A stretch of DNA of 64,000 nucleotides from Gelidibacter sediminis (GCF_004364975.1 NZ_SOBW01000008.1:1238610-1302609); one strand, 5' to 3'; positions 44,793 to 54,299 are shown, counted from the first letter of the stretch. A program made the numbers and translations. Notes: generated from the sequence alone by a model not told the origin.

Positions 44793-46391
44793 TTATTCTG
44801 AAAAACTAATCTCAATGGGCTTAAAGTGTATTTTAAAAGTGCTTTTATCGTCATTTGAATAGTTCATTTCCCCATTAAGCTGATCTGCCAATATTAAAAT
44901 GAGCTGAATACCCAAAGATTCAGATTCCTTAAAATTATAATTTTCAGGAAGTCCTGAACCATTATCAGAGTAAACCAAAATAAAATGATCTTTGTCCTTA
45001 AAAATAGATATTTCCAAAGTATTTACTTTATCCATTTTGAAGGCATGCTTATACGAATTTGCTACTAATTCGTTAAGAATTAGTCCGAGATTGGATGTGG
45101 TATCACCATCAAAGATTAAATCATCATCTATTTTAATAGTCTTTTTTAAATTTAAATCCTTAACGCCAATAATTTCTTCAACAAAATCTAATAATTGTTC
45201 GGTGTATTCTTTTGTTTTTATGTCCTTAAGTGAAACACTTCCATAAAGCTTTTCATGTACTAAAGCCATAGAGTGTATTCGGGATTTGCTTTGCTCTAAA
45301 GCCGATTTAACGGCTTCATCAGTACTTTCATCTTGTTGCAAACTTAATATGCCAGAAATCATTTGCATATTATTTTTAACCCTATGATGTATTTCTTTAA
45401 TAAGAGTTTGTATTTTAAATAGGCTTTTCTCTAATTCGGCGTTTTTTGAATTAATTTGAGTATTAGCAAGATTTAGATCTCTATTTAACCTTTTGTTTTT
45501 TAAGAATAGATAAAAAATAATAATGATTGATAAAGAAATTATAAAATACCATAAATAAGCCAGGTAGGCTATTGTATTTGAAATTTCAGGTTTTTGTTTG
45601 TAGGCACTTCCAATTTTTAAGTTCAAACCGAATACATTGATATTGGAATAAATAAAATCAGCCTCAGAAATTTTAAAATTCTTATAATATTCTGGGTCAG
45701 TGGTTTTATTATAAATGGTGGTTTTATTGTAAACCACTTCCCGGGTCAAATCAACAGTATCTTTTACTATAAACTTGTGTGCAAACTCCTCATTGTCATC
45801 CCCTTCATAAAAATAATCCAATAAATATTTTGCGTTAATTACAGGAGCCATATAGCCCAAGACGTTATTTTGTTTATCGTGAACTGTAAAGTTAAATGGA
45901 AATCCAACCCAACCCTCTCTTAGATTAATTGGTGTAAAGATGCGAATATCATCAGTAGTCATTAGCTCATCTAATGCCTCTATTCTTTCTTTGTCTAGAA
46001 GCCCTATTAAAGAAACGCCCTTAAGTCCTGGAGCATCAATAGCATTCGGAGCTACAACATATTTAAAAACATGGGTTGGATCTATATAACTTACGACTAT
46101 AGAATCATTAAATTTTATTTCACCTAGTAAATCATTTAAATAGTTTTGTAATTCAATTTCTGTAGGAAATATAGGTGTGTTTTTGATATGGCTCTTTAAA
46201 GAAGATACTAATGTTGCATAGACATCAATTCCTGCTTTCGCTCGAATCATAGCATCTGAATGTGTCTTTTCTAGTTTATTCTGTATTTTTTTTCGCTCTA
46301 ATTCTTGATATGTTGAAATCAGCTGTTGAAGTAACAATCCACCTAAAATTAGGACGAAAACAATCGTTATCAAGGACTTACTGATTTTCAT
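44793..46391 (-). CDS. Sensor histidine kinase with extracellular CHASE-like domain
   Basis: 532 residues. Two membrane segments (residues about 7-24 and 273-297) flank an outer sensor region with VVSYIDPTHVFKYVV and a hydrophobic-patch pattern like CHASE. The kinase part has HisKA_2-type phosphoacceptor IHHRVKNNMQMISGIL and an HATPase domain (LNELVANSYKHAF, YSDNGSGLP). No response regulator gene is adjacent, so the partner must be elsewhere. It lies between the urease cluster and the aldehyde dehydrogenase. It may sense a small organic ligand. Confidence 0.85.
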   Translation of the reverse strand: MKISKSLITIVFVLILGGLLLQQLISTYQELERKKIQNKLEKTHSDAMIRAKAGIDVYATLVSSLKSHIKNTPIFPTEIELQNYLNDLLGEIKFNDSIVVSYIDPTHVFKYVVAPNAIDAPGLKGVSLIGLLDKERIEALDELMTTDDIRIFTPINLREGWVGFPFNFTVHDKQNNVLGYMAPVINAKYLLDYFYEGDDNEEFAHKFIVKDTVDLTREVVYNKTTIYNKTTDPEYYKNFKISEADFIYSNINVFGLNLKIGSAYKQKPEISNTIAYLAYLWYFIISLSIIIIFYLFLKNKRLNRDLNLANTQINSKNAELEKSLFKIQTLIKEIHHRVKNNMQMISGILSLQQDESTDEAVKSALEQSKSRIHSMALVHEKLYGSVSLKDIKTKEYTEQLLDFVEEIIGVKDLNLKKTIKIDDDLIFDGDTTSNLGLILNELVANSYKHAFKMDKVNTLEISIFKDKDHFILVYSDNGSGLPENYNFKESESLGIQLILILADQLNGEMNYSNDDKSTFKIHFKPIEISFSE

Positions 46392-46705
46392 GGGGTATAT
46401 AAAAAGAATATTTTAAATTGAAATGGACCTTTATGTAATTCGAAGTTACTTTAAATTTGAGAATCATTATCCATATTATCTGTCAAATATTTTAAACATA
46501 AGCTTCATAAAACAATTGAAACACTTAAAATTTAAAAGAGATAAACAATCGTTACGCATCGTTTAGATTCAATTAGCCAATTTGTGGGAAGCGAAAATAA
46601 AATGTTCTCGCAACAATTTTTTACAATTGTTAATGAATGCTATAATCACTTCTTTTCTGCGGTAAAAATGGCATAAAGGTTAAAGGTTAGGTTTATTATA
46701 AAACA

Positions 46706-46738
46706 ACAAAACCCCAGCATATGCCGGGGTTTTTATTA
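46706..46738 (-). terminator. Terminator of the aldehyde dehydrogenase gene
   Basis: ACCCCAGCATATGCCGGGGT forms a stem with a T-rich tract on the minus strand, 25 bp past the stop codon. The stem also has T's on the plus side, so it can act in both directions. Confidence 0.85.
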
Positions 46739-46762
46739 TAAACTTAGTTTATAAAGTTTCAA

Positions 46763-48265
46763 TTAGAAGAATCCCATAGGTTTCTTATCGTAAGAGATCA
46801 ACATGTTTTTTACAACACGGTAATGATCTAATGCCATTTTATGGTTTTCACGACCAAATCCTGATTCTTTCACACCACCAAAAGGAGCGTGAGCAGGATA
46901 GGTATGGTATTGGTTTACCCAAACTCTACCCGCTTGGATAGCACGTGGTACTTGGTATAATTCGTGAGCGTCACGAGACCAAACACCTGCACCTAATCCG
47001 TAAGGCGTATCGTTTGCGATGGCAATAGCCTCTTCAGTAGAACTGAATGTTGTTAATGCTACAACTGGGCCAAAAATTTCTTCCTGGAACACACGCATGT
47101 TGTTATCACCTTTTAATACGGTAGGTTGGATGTAGTATCCTTCAGAAAGTTCACCTTCGTAGTTTCCAGCTTCTCCACCAGCTACTACTTCAGCACCTTC
47201 TTCTTTACCTATGTTGATATAACTAAGGATTTTTTCGTATTGTGCTTTAGATACCTGAGAACCAATCATTGTTTCAGGATCTAATGGATTACCTGTTTTG
47301 ATTGCTCTTAAACGCACTTTCATTTTTTCGATGAAATCGTCAGCAATATCTTCGTGTACTAAAATACGAGATGGCGCAGTACAGATTTCACCTTGGTTCA
47401 GTGCGAACATTAACGCGCCTTCAATAGCTTTGCTATAGAAATCGTCATCATGATCTGCAACCGATGGAAAAAATACGTTTGGAGATTTTCCTCCTAATTC
47501 CATGGTTACCGGAATAATGTTTTCTGCTGCGTTATGCAATACTTTACGACCTGTTTCAGTTGAACCAGTGAAAGAAAGTTTAGCAATACGCTTAGATGTA
47601 GCTAATGCTGCACCCGCTTCTGCACCAAATCCAGTGACGATGTTCAATACACCTGCTGGTAAAATATCACCAATAAGTTCCATTAATGAAATAACACTAG
47701 TAGGTGTTTGTTCTGCTGGCTTAACAACTGCAGTACAACCTGCTGCTAAAGCTGGAGCTATTTTCCAAGCCAACATTAACATTGGGAAGTTCCAAGGAAT
47801 GATTTCACCAACAACACCAATAGGTTCGTTTAATACGATACTAACAGTGTCCTTATAGTGTTCTGAAATTGATCCTTCGTCTGCACGGATAACACCTGCG
47901 AAATAACGGAAGTGATCAATACAGTAAGGGATATCTGCTGCACGGGACTCACGGATTGGTTTCCCATTATCGATAGTCTCTAAAGTTGCAAGGTATTCGA
48001 AATTATCTTCCATTACCTGAGCAATTTTTAATAACGCATTACTACGTTCTGTAGCTGAAGACGTACTCCAAGATGGGAACGCTTCGTGGGCTGCGTCAAG
48101 TGCAAGATCAATATCTTCTTGTGTTGAACGTGCTGCCTGAGTGAATACTCTACCGTCTACTGGAGATACGTTATCGAAGTACTGACCTTTTACAGGTGCT
48201 ACGAACTTACCGCCAATAAAGTTCCCGTATCTTTCTTTGAATACAGGTTTTGTTACATTTGCCAT
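46763..48265 (-). CDS. NAD-dependent aldehyde dehydrogenase (AldA/ExaC type)
   Basis: 500 residues, full length. [21 protein letters not shown], the general-base glutamate in [11 protein letters not shown] and the nucleophile cysteine in [11 protein letters not shown] are present, as are the NAD-binding [11 protein letters not shown] and C-terminal [15 protein letters not shown]. It oxidises aliphatic aldehydes such as acetaldehyde to the acid. The AraC regulator gene lies just upstream on the same strand and there are likely operator and promoter sites in the gap, so it is probably induced by its substrate or a related compound. A truncated copy of its 3' end is at 44632. Confidence 0.95.
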   Translation of the reverse strand: MANVTKPVFKERYGNFIGGKFVAPVKGQYFDNVSPVDGRVFTQAARSTQEDIDLALDAAHEAFPSWSTSSATERSNALLKIAQVMEDNFEYLATLETIDNGKPIRESRAADIPYCIDHFRYFAGVIRADEGSISEHYKDTVSIVLNEPIGVVGEIIPWNFPMLMLAWKIAPALAAGCTAVVKPAEQTPTSVISLMELIGDILPAGVLNIVTGFGAEAGAALATSKRIAKLSFTGSTETGRKVLHNAAENIIPVTMELGGKSPNVFFPSVADHDDDFYSKAIEGALMFALNQGEICTAPSRILVHEDIADDFIEKMKVRLRAIKTGNPLDPETMIGSQVSKAQYEKILSYINIGKEEGAEVVAGGEAGNYEGELSEGYYIQPTVLKGDNNMRVFQEEIFGPVVALTTFSSTEEAIAIANDTPYGLGAGVWSRDAHELYQVPRAIQAGRVWVNQYHTYPAHAPFGGVKESGFGRENHKMALDHYRVVKNMLISYDKKPMGFF

Positions 48266-48331
48266 AATTATCTATTTTTAATTTTGATTCATAATTGAAC
48301 TTGCCGAAACAAGTGTTGTTTAATTACACTG

Positions 48332-48339
48332 CAAATGTA
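48332..48339 (-). promoter_or_regulatory. Putative -7 element of the aldehyde dehydrogenase gene
   Basis: The minus strand reads TACATTTG (TAnnTTTG), 66 bp before the start. The repeat operator described at 48373 lies just upstream of its -33 region, as expected for an AraC-activated promoter. Confidence 0.55.
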
Positions 48340-48372
48340 CGTGGGCTTCTCGCCTTTCTATTTATTGATACG

Positions 48373-48400
48373 GTTCAACAACTTATGAAAAAAGTTCAAC
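48373..48400 (-). promoter_or_regulatory. Direct-repeat operator, probable AraC-family binding site
   Basis: GTTGAAC occurs twice on the minus strand, at 48394-48400 and 48373-48379, with starts 21 bp apart, that is two helical turns. It lies between the AraC gene and the -7 element, about 34 bp upstream of the latter. Spacing and position fit a two-subunit AraC-type activator. Confidence 0.5.
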
Positions 48401-48475
48401 TTTAAATATTAAGAAATAAAATGCTTAATCAAAAGACTTAACCTATTGATTATCAAACAAATAACAAATTTTAAA

Positions 48476-49348
48476 TTATTTTAAAATATCTGATGGACTG
48501 ATGCCGAACTTATTTTTAAAGGCTACACTAAAGTTAGACAGGTTGTTATAACCAATATCCAAATAAATATCGGAAGCTTTTAAATTGCCCGTCTGTAACA
48601 ATTCCTTAGCACGCTGCAGACGTTTATCCTGAATCCATTTCCCCGGCGGCTCGTGATATTCATTGGTAAAATGACGTTTAAAGGTGGACAGACTCATATT
48701 GCATAAAAACGCAATCTCTTCCAGTTTTAAATTAGAATGCACATTACTTTCTACAACATTTTTAAAAGGTGATATTTCTTTAGATATTAAACTGTGCAGA
48801 TAATGTTCAAATTGACTGCCGTACTTATTTAGTAAATACAGCATGATTTCCTCAAATTTCAACAACAATAAGGCATCACTAAAAATAGGATTAGAAAAAG
48901 CTTGTGAAGATAAAGTGGATATGAAAGCCGCGAGATAATCATCATTCTCAATTACAAAATACGGTACTTCCTCTTGATATGGTTTTACATTATTAGTGTA
49001 TTTGCTCAAAAAATCAGTCAATTTTTTCTCAGAAAAAAAGAACAGTTTACAATAATATATGGCGTCTGTATCTAACAGCTCCGTCCATAACCAATTTCCT
49101 TTCTTTAGTAATAGCGACTGTTGATTGTTCACTGCAACCGAGGTATTCGCAAAATGCACTTGTTTTTTTCCAACCTGGAGAAAACTAAACATATTCATGC
49201 TTAAGTTCACTTTGCTTTTTACCACATCATTTGTCATCTTAAAATCATACACGAATAAATCTTGGGGTGTACTTATACTCTCAAAATAGATTTCGGGTAT
49301 GTTTTCTATAGGCATGTTGACTCTTTTCTGCATAGATCTCAAATTCAT
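48476..49348 (-). CDS. AraC-family transcriptional regulator
   Basis: 290 residues. The C-terminal 100 residues hold two helix-turn-helix motifs: LKLEEIAFLCNMSLSTFKRHF and ASDIYLDIGYNNLSNFSVAFKNKFG, closing with ISPSDILK. The N-terminal 190 residues are a cupin-like ligand domain, as usual. The gene precedes the aldehyde dehydrogenase on the same strand and is divergent to the symporter gene. It probably regulates one or both; the 21-bp direct repeat favours the aldehyde dehydrogenase. Confidence 0.9.
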   Translation of the reverse strand: MNLRSMQKRVNMPIENIPEIYFESISTPQDLFVYDFKMTNDVVKSKVNLSMNMFSFLQVGKKQVHFANTSVAVNNQQSLLLKKGNWLWTELLDTDAIYYCKLFFFSEKKLTDFLSKYTNNVKPYQEEVPYFVIENDDYLAAFISTLSSQAFSNPIFSDALLLLKFEEIMLYLLNKYGSQFEHYLHSLISKEISPFKNVVESNVHSNLKLEEIAFLCNMSLSTFKRHFTNEYHEPPGKWIQDKRLQRAKELLQTGNLKASDIYLDIGYNNLSNFSVAFKNKFGISPSDILK

Positions 49349-49576
49349 TGTTGCCGCAAAATTACTGAAAAAATAACGGGACTGTTAGCAAACCTGCTTG
49401 TTTTAATGCGAATTAGCATTACGAATACAATTGTTCAGAAGACCGATAACCCAATAAGAATTACAAAAAAAAACGAGGTTTATCAAAGTGTCATTCCTAA
49501 CAATGGCTGTATATTAGCGATCTTAAAAAATAATCTACAGAAGACCGTAATGGTCTTTTAATTATAAGTGTTTATC

Positions 49577-50752
49577 ATGAAGCAATTGTTCTCCAACTTA
49601 TTATTTAAAGTATTTATTGCCATAGTTTTGGGCATTGTTTTCGGGCTTTATTTACCGGAATCCGTCAAAAGAATTTTTACCACTTTTAATGCGTTTTTCG
49701 GACAGTTCTTAAACTTTGCCATTCCATTAATAATTATGGGATTAATAATGCCCTCCATTTCCGATTTAGGTAAAGGTGCTGGCAAATTACTACTCGTAAC
49801 GGCTGCTATAGCCTATGGCTCTACATTGTTTTCAGGATTTATGACCTATTTTACCACCTCCAGTATCTTTCCGCAACTCCTAGCATCGCACGTGAACGAT
49901 GTGGCTCAAATTGCCGATTCCGGTCGTGAACTTACGCCCTATTTTAGTATCACTATTCCACCAGTTCTAGATGTGATGTCTGCATTGGTCTTTGCCTTTG
50001 TAGTTGGATTAGGATTGTCTTTTCAAGAAAAATCAAGTTTAAAATTGGTAGTTAAAGACTTTGAAAAAATCATCATGCAGCTCATAGAAAAGGTGATTGT
50101 ACCGCTTTTACCGCTTTTTATTTTAGGAATTTTCTCAAGTATGGCTTTTAGCGGACAAGTGTTTTCCATATTGAAAGTATTTATAAGCATTATAGGTGTT
50201 ATTTTCGCTTTGCATATTTTACTCCTATTACTGCAGTACACCATTGCAGGGGCGCTTACAAAGAAAAACCCTATAAAATTATTGGGGACTATGATGCCAG
50301 CCTACTTTACGGCTTTAGGTACACAATCTTCCGCTGCAACAATTCCGGTGACGCTAGAACAAACGTTAAAAAATGGAGTTTCAGAAAAAATTGCTGGCTT
50401 TGTCATTCCGTTATGCGCTACCATCCATTTGTCTGGGAGTATAATGAAAATAACGGCCTGCGCTATGGCACTCATGATTTTACACGGCATGCCTTTTAAT
50501 TTTGCGCTCTTTGCAGGGTTCATCTTTATGTTGGGAATAGCTATGGTTGCGGCACCAGGTGTTCCGGGTGGTGCTATTATGGCAGCAGTAGGTATATTAC
50601 AATCGATGCTAGGTTTTAATGAAGAAATGATTGGATTGATGATCGCTTTATATATTGCCATGGATAGTTTTGGAACCGCGTGTAATGTCACTGGCGATGG
50701 AGCTATTTCTATTGTAGTGGATAAGATCACAAAAGAAAAATTAGTGGCTTAA
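49577..50752 (+). CDS. Dicarboxylate/amino acid:cation symporter (DAACS)
   Basis: About 391 residues from the ATG at 49577 (a GTG three codons upstream is possible). MKQLFSNLLFKVFIAIVLGI opens the first helix; the re-entrant loop with serine-rich TALGTQSSAATIPVTLEQ and the motif FGTACNVTGDGAISIVV in the C-terminal part are DAACS hallmarks. It imports C4-dicarboxylates or acidic amino acids with protons or sodium. Divergent from the AraC gene and 78 bp before the ThiE-like gene. Confidence 0.9.
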   Translation: MKQLFSNLLFKVFIAIVLGIVFGLYLPESVKRIFTTFNAFFGQFLNFAIPLIIMGLIMPSISDLGKGAGKLLLVTAAIAYGSTLFSGFMTYFTTSSIFPQLLASHVNDVAQIADSGRELTPYFSITIPPVLDVMSALVFAFVVGLGLSFQEKSSLKLVVKDFEKIIMQLIEKVIVPLLPLFILGIFSSMAFSGQVFSILKVFISIIGVIFALHILLLLLQYTIAGALTKKNPIKLLGTMMPAYFTALGTQSSAATIPVTLEQTLKNGVSEKIAGFVIPLCATIHLSGSIMKITACAMALMILHGMPFNFALFAGFIFMLGIAMVAAPGVPGGAIMAAVGILQSMLGFNEEMIGLMIALYIAMDSFGTACNVTGDGAISIVVDKITKEKLVA

Positions 50753-50830
50753 CTCACAGACTTTGATTAAGACCCAATTTATAACTCGTTTTCCGTTTCC
50801 TTTAGGAATTCATTTAACACAAATGACACT

Positions 50831-51481
50831 ATGAGCACGCTTCCTAAATTACACTACATCTCTCAAGGCAACAGTCCTGAAGCACATTTAAGCAACATTA
50901 AGGAAGCTTGTATAGCGGGTGTAGAATTGGTTGAGTTACGCCTTGGAAATTTAGATGAATTGACCCTTCTACATACAGCAGAACAGGCTAGAGCTATTAC
51001 GGGTATGTACCAAACGCGATTAGTTATTGGCGATGCTTACTCTGTCGCTAAAACGGTGAAGGCAGACGGTGTTCTTTTGTCTAGCTTAGAAGTATCGCCA
51101 TTAATTGTTCGTGAAAATTTACACGGTTGGCAAAGTATTGGCGTTGTTGCAAACACGCTAGAGGATTGTAAATTTCTTTTAGACACTAACGTTGATTACA
51201 TAAGATTAGGACCATACGGGATTGAACATCAAGATGGAACATCAGCAATACGCCTCAAGGACTACGAAACGTTATTGCAAGCCATTGATACAGAAACACC
51301 GATACTGACATTTGGTAATATCCAATTAGAGGATGTCCCTTTTTTGATGGACATTGGCCTTTACGGCATCGCAGTTTCTGATATGCTCACTAAGGATTTT
51401 AAGAAAGTCCCTATGCTTCAAAAACTATTAGGAGGCGCATCAACACAAGAGCAAGCCTGGAATGCCAATGATTGGGTATAA
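50831..51481 (+). CDS. ThiE/TenI-like TIM-barrel protein with altered active site
   Basis: 216 residues with the thiamine phosphate synthase barrel. Key positions differ from active ThiE: the QLREK motif reads ELRLG, the magnesium-aspartate motif GVHLGQDD reads GVLLSSLE, and GPVFPTKTK reads GPYGIEHQDGTSA, while GIAVSDM at the end is kept. It is thus more likely a TenI-like or non-catalytic relative than the main thiamine synthase. No other thiamine genes are in the window and no TPP riboswitch is visible upstream. It could be co-transcribed with the symporter. Confidence 0.7.
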   Translation: MSTLPKLHYISQGNSPEAHLSNIKEACIAGVELVELRLGNLDELTLLHTAEQARAITGMYQTRLVIGDAYSVAKTVKADGVLLSSLEVSPLIVRENLHGWQSIGVVANTLEDCKFLLDTNVDYIRLGPYGIEHQDGTSAIRLKDYETLLQAIDTETPILTFGNIQLEDVPFLMDIGLYGIAVSDMLTKDFKKVPMLQKLLGGASTQEQAWNANDWV

Positions 51482-51562
51482 CTTCCTATAATTACTCTGC
51501 AATTGTGCCGTATTTCGGAATTTGGTGACCTTAAATATTGACAATGTCGTTCCGTCTTAGCT

Positions 51563-52411
51563 TTAACTACCAATCATTTCCCCTCCATTGACATGAATAA
51601 ATTGCCCCGTAATATAGCTGCTATCTTCACTTGCCAAGAACACATAGGCTGGTCCTACTTCACTAGGTTGTCCTGCCCTACCCATTGGGGTGTCTTGTCC
51701 AAAATCTGTAACATCGTCAAAAGTAGCCGGAATTAAGGGCGTCCAAATGGGCCCTGGTGCTACCCCATTAACCCGAATATTTTTTTTGGCCAACTGTGCA
51801 GACAAAGACCTTGTAAAACTAGTGATCGCGCCTTTAGTACTTGAGTAATCCACCAAATGATCACTGCCCCTATAAGAGGTTACTGAGCCTGTATTAATAA
51901 TCACATCACCTTTTTTAAAGTGTGGCAATGCTGCCTTAACCATATAAAAATAAGGATATATATTGGTTTGAAATGTTTTTTCAAGTTGCTTTTTAGTGAT
52001 GTTTTCAATGGAATCTTTAGGAAATTGCATCGCTGCATTGTTGACTAGGATATTCAATTTTCCTAATTTGTTCACACAGGTCTCAACACTATTGACACAA
52101 TTAGAATTTAGTTTTAAATCGGTTTTTATCAATATACATTTTCTCCCTTCCTTTTCCACCATCTGCTGTGTGTCTTTCGCGTCTTTCGTTTCAGAAAGAT
52201 AAACAATAGCAATATCCGCGCCTTCGCGTGCAAAATGCACAGCAACACTCCTACCAATACCACTATCGCCGCCCGTAATAAGCGCCACTTTTCCCTTGAG
52301 TTTATCTGAGCCTTTATAAGATTTTCGGATCACTTCTGGCTCTGGATGCATCTTATTTTCCTTTCCTGGCTGGGATTGCTGCTGATCTGGAAATGACTTT
52401 GGCTTTTTCAT
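51563..52411 (-). CDS. SDR family oxidoreductase, general-stress type (YhdG/YghA-like)
   Basis: About 282 residues from the ATG at 52411 (MKKPKSFPDQQQSQPGKE; a longer frame has no similarity). The P-rich head is typical of the subgroup. The TGGDSGIGRSVA nucleotide-binding motif, NNAAMQ, the catalytic serine in NTGSVTSYRG and YSSTKGAITSF (Tyr-x-x-x-Lys) are intact. It reduces a small carbonyl or sugar with NAD(P)H; the group is often induced in stationary phase or stress. It lies next to a CsbD-like stress gene. Confidence 0.9.
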   Translation of the reverse strand: MKKPKSFPDQQQSQPGKENKMHPEPEVIRKSYKGSDKLKGKVALITGGDSGIGRSVAVHFAREGADIAIVYLSETKDAKDTQQMVEKEGRKCILIKTDLKLNSNCVNSVETCVNKLGKLNILVNNAAMQFPKDSIENITKKQLEKTFQTNIYPYFYMVKAALPHFKKGDVIINTGSVTSYRGSDHLVDYSSTKGAITSFTRSLSAQLAKKNIRVNGVAPGPIWTPLIPATFDDVTDFGQDTPMGRAGQPSEVGPAYVFLASEDSSYITGQFIHVNGGEMIGS

Positions 52412-52533
52412 CGTATAAAATTTTGATTTCCCCACTAATTTAATTTGTATGGCATTATGATTTAATCTGTAACACAAAAAAAAATAACTCAAAAAAAATC
52501 AATTTATAATGTCGTCAAAAAGTGAGCATTGTA

Positions 52534-52566
52534 ATAAAAAACCATGAATGTAGAATACATCCATGG
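52534..52566 (-). terminator. Terminator of CsbD-like copy 3
   Basis: On the minus strand CCATGGATGTA-TTC-TACATTCATGG (one mismatch) is followed by TTTTTTATT. It lies 40 bp past the stop of the CsbD-like gene. Confidence 0.8.
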
Positions 52567-52605
52567 CTATAGTACAACTGTTAAATTAAACTCCGCACTC
52601 AGAAT

Positions 52606-52857
52606 TTACATATCCCAATTGCGAATTTCATTTTTAATATCTTCAGTACTTCTGTTTGTTCTGCGAGCAATACTTGCAATCATATGATCAAATTCTCCCG
52701 ATTTAAAATTTAAATCTTCATCAGTGATGTCCGGATTTTTCTTGCGATAATCGGCCTGAATATTACTCCATCTTCCCTCCAAACTATCATCAGTATTATT
52801 CAATTTACTGTCTTCGGTATACCCACGGTGTTTGTTATTATCTTTATCTAAACTCAT
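52606..52857 (-). CDS. CsbD-like stress protein, copy 3
   Basis: 83 residues. The C-terminal part (RWSNIQADYRKKNPDITDED, then IARRTNRSTEDIKNEIRNWDM) is the CsbD-like domain shared with the genes at 30565 and 31040, and GEFDHMIASIARRTNRS is closest to copy 2. The N-terminus is short and acidic. It follows the 45-residue charged protein by 6 bp and is clearly in one operon with it. Confidence 0.75.
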   Translation of the reverse strand: MSLDKDNNKHRGYTEDSKLNNTDDSLEGRWSNIQADYRKKNPDITDEDLNFKSGEFDHMIASIARRTNRSTEDIKNEIRNWDM

Positions 52858-52863
52858 GATATT

Positions 52864-53001
52864 TTATTTTTTAGTTTTATTTGGTTTAAAGCCGTCCTCT
52901 GTGGAGTCGTCTCGTTCACTATGCACCTTCTTACTGCCTCTAGCATGTTTGGTACTGGAATCTTTTCTATCTGTTTCCTGATCTTTCTGTGTATGGCTCA
53001 T
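52864..53001 (-). CDS. 45-residue highly charged protein, possible stress-operon peptide
   Basis: An ATG frame, MSHTQKDQETDRKDSSTKHA and on to KPNKTKK, encodes 45 residues made almost entirely of K, D, E, S, T, Q and R. It is likely disordered. It ends 6 bp before the CsbD-like gene on the same strand. The frame is not a shadow of a larger gene. Small lysine-rich proteins of this kind are often stress-induced in Bacteroidota, but no function is known. Confidence 0.6.
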   Translation of the reverse strand: MSHTQKDQETDRKDSSTKHARGSKKVHSERDDSTEDGFKPNKTKK

Positions 53002-53266
53002 GATATCCTATTTTTTAAAATTTGATATCTACAATTTAATATACATACATCAACTCGTTTATCTTATTTCACACAGATATTGACTGAAATGCGGGAAGGT
53101 GTTGTCAATTATAATGGCATGGCAGTAACAACTTTAAAGTAGCTCAAGTCTTTACTTTTTAGGTCAATTTTTCATCTTTTAGGAAACGAAATTCTGGCGT
53201 CTATCCCCTAATTTCACATGACGAATTTCAAAATTTATATGTATCTGATAATTTAAAAAGAAAATC

Positions 53267-53758
53267 ATGAAAACATTAGATGACTTATTTGAACACCAAT
53301 TACAAGATTTATACAGTGCTGAAACACAACTCCTCAAAGCAATCCCCAAAATGGCTGAAAGTGCTACGGACGCCAAACTAAAGAAAGCATTTGAAGACCA
53401 TCTTAAGGAAACAGAAAACCACAAAAAGCGACTGGAAGAGGTTTGTGACGATTTAGGCATTGATCCTAAAGGTGAAAAATGTAAAGGTATGGAGGGCCTA
53501 ATTAAAGAAGCCGAAAGTTTTATTAAGGAAAAAAAAGATGACGATGTTAATAATGCAGGTTTGATTGCTGATGCACAACGCATTGAACATTACGAAATTT
53601 CTGGTTATGGTACTGCCGTAAGATATGCGAAAGAATTAGGACATAAAAGCGTTGCTACCAAATTGCAAAAAACATTGGACGAAGAATATAGCGCTGATGA
53701 AAAACTTGATAAAATGGCCGAACAGCGCCTGAATAAGAAAGCGAAAGCTTCTAAATAA
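53267..53758 (+). CDS. DUF892 ferritin-like protein (YciF/YciE type)
   Basis: 163 residues. It begins MKTLDDLFEHQLQDLYSAETQ and has the repeated E...E-x-x-H patterns of a four-helix bundle: HLKETENHKKRLEEV and DAQRIEHYEISGYGTAVRYA, which supply di-iron-type ligands. DUF892 proteins are stress-induced and cytoplasmic; the bound metal and activity are uncertain. A good terminator follows at 53766. It lies in the stress-gene block. Confidence 0.85.
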   Translation: MKTLDDLFEHQLQDLYSAETQLLKAIPKMAESATDAKLKKAFEDHLKETENHKKRLEEVCDDLGIDPKGEKCKGMEGLIKEAESFIKEKKDDDVNNAGLIADAQRIEHYEISGYGTAVRYAKELGHKSVATKLQKTLDEEYSADEKLDKMAEQRLNKKAKASK

Positions 53759-53765
53759 CATCCAA

Positions 53766-53798
53766 AAAATCCCGAAGATTACTTCGGGATTTTCTTTT
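53766..53798. terminator. Terminator of the DUF892 gene
   Basis: AAAATCCCGAAG-ATTA-CTTCGGGATTTT is followed by CTTTT. It lies 7 bp past the stop codon and can also end transcription from the convergent gene. Confidence 0.85.
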
Positions 53799-53861
53799 AA
53801 GTATGTGTCTTCAATACATCTTCGTAATCCAGTTATCGGGATGATAAACAACTGAAAATTG

Positions 53862-54299
53862 TCATAATAACAGTGTATACACCAATAATGCCGTTACACT
53901 AAAGACAATATGCGCGAAAAAAATATGTACATAAAACTGTCTGTATTTAAATTGTGTTGAGACGCCAACAATCTTGAAAAGCAGCATCCAACCTAAAACA
54001 CCTAACACCCCCAAAGCACACCCAAATACAACGCTCCAAACAACAGTTCTTGGCGCCGCTGTGAGTTTCCATAAGACTTCATAAAATCCTAAAAATGGAA
54101 TTCCCAACAAAAAATGAATGATCCAGCCCCAAACATTTGTATTATTTCCTGACGACTTTCCTCGGGCACGTTGCATCAATATTGAGAGGCGCTTGGGTTC
54201 TCTGAATTCATTACCTGACACTACAGTCCAAGCTGCGCTGAATAAAGTCATACCCACCACTGCTAAAATCCACATGATAACAAAGCCACCTAGCGACAT
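53862..54299 (-). CDS. Small membrane protein, function unknown
   Basis: 145 residues. Four hydrophobic segments: GGFVIMWILAVVGMTLFSAAW, WGWIIHFLLGIPFLGF, SVVFGCALGVLGVLGWMLLF and VHIFFAHIVFSVTALLVYTLLL. Basic residues (REPKRLSILMQRARGK) between the first and second suggest a cytoplasmic loop. No known domain. Monocistronic, convergent with the DUF892 gene. Confidence 0.7.
   Translation of the reverse strand: MSLGGFVIMWILAVVGMTLFSAAWTVVSGNEFREPKRLSILMQRARGKSSGNNTNVWGWIIHFLLGIPFLGFYEVLWKLTAAPRTVVWSVVFGCALGVLGVLGWMLLFKIVGVSTQFKYRQFYVHIFFAHIVFSVTALLVYTLLL

Noticed and set aside
50302..50730. 142-codon minus-strand frame inside the dicarboxylate symporter
   Set aside because: Antisense of a conserved membrane protein gene; the composition mirrors the symporter codons and no family fits.
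50760..50830. TPP riboswitch upstream of the ThiE-like gene
   Set aside because: The gap of 78 bp is too short and lacks the conserved CUGAGA-type core.
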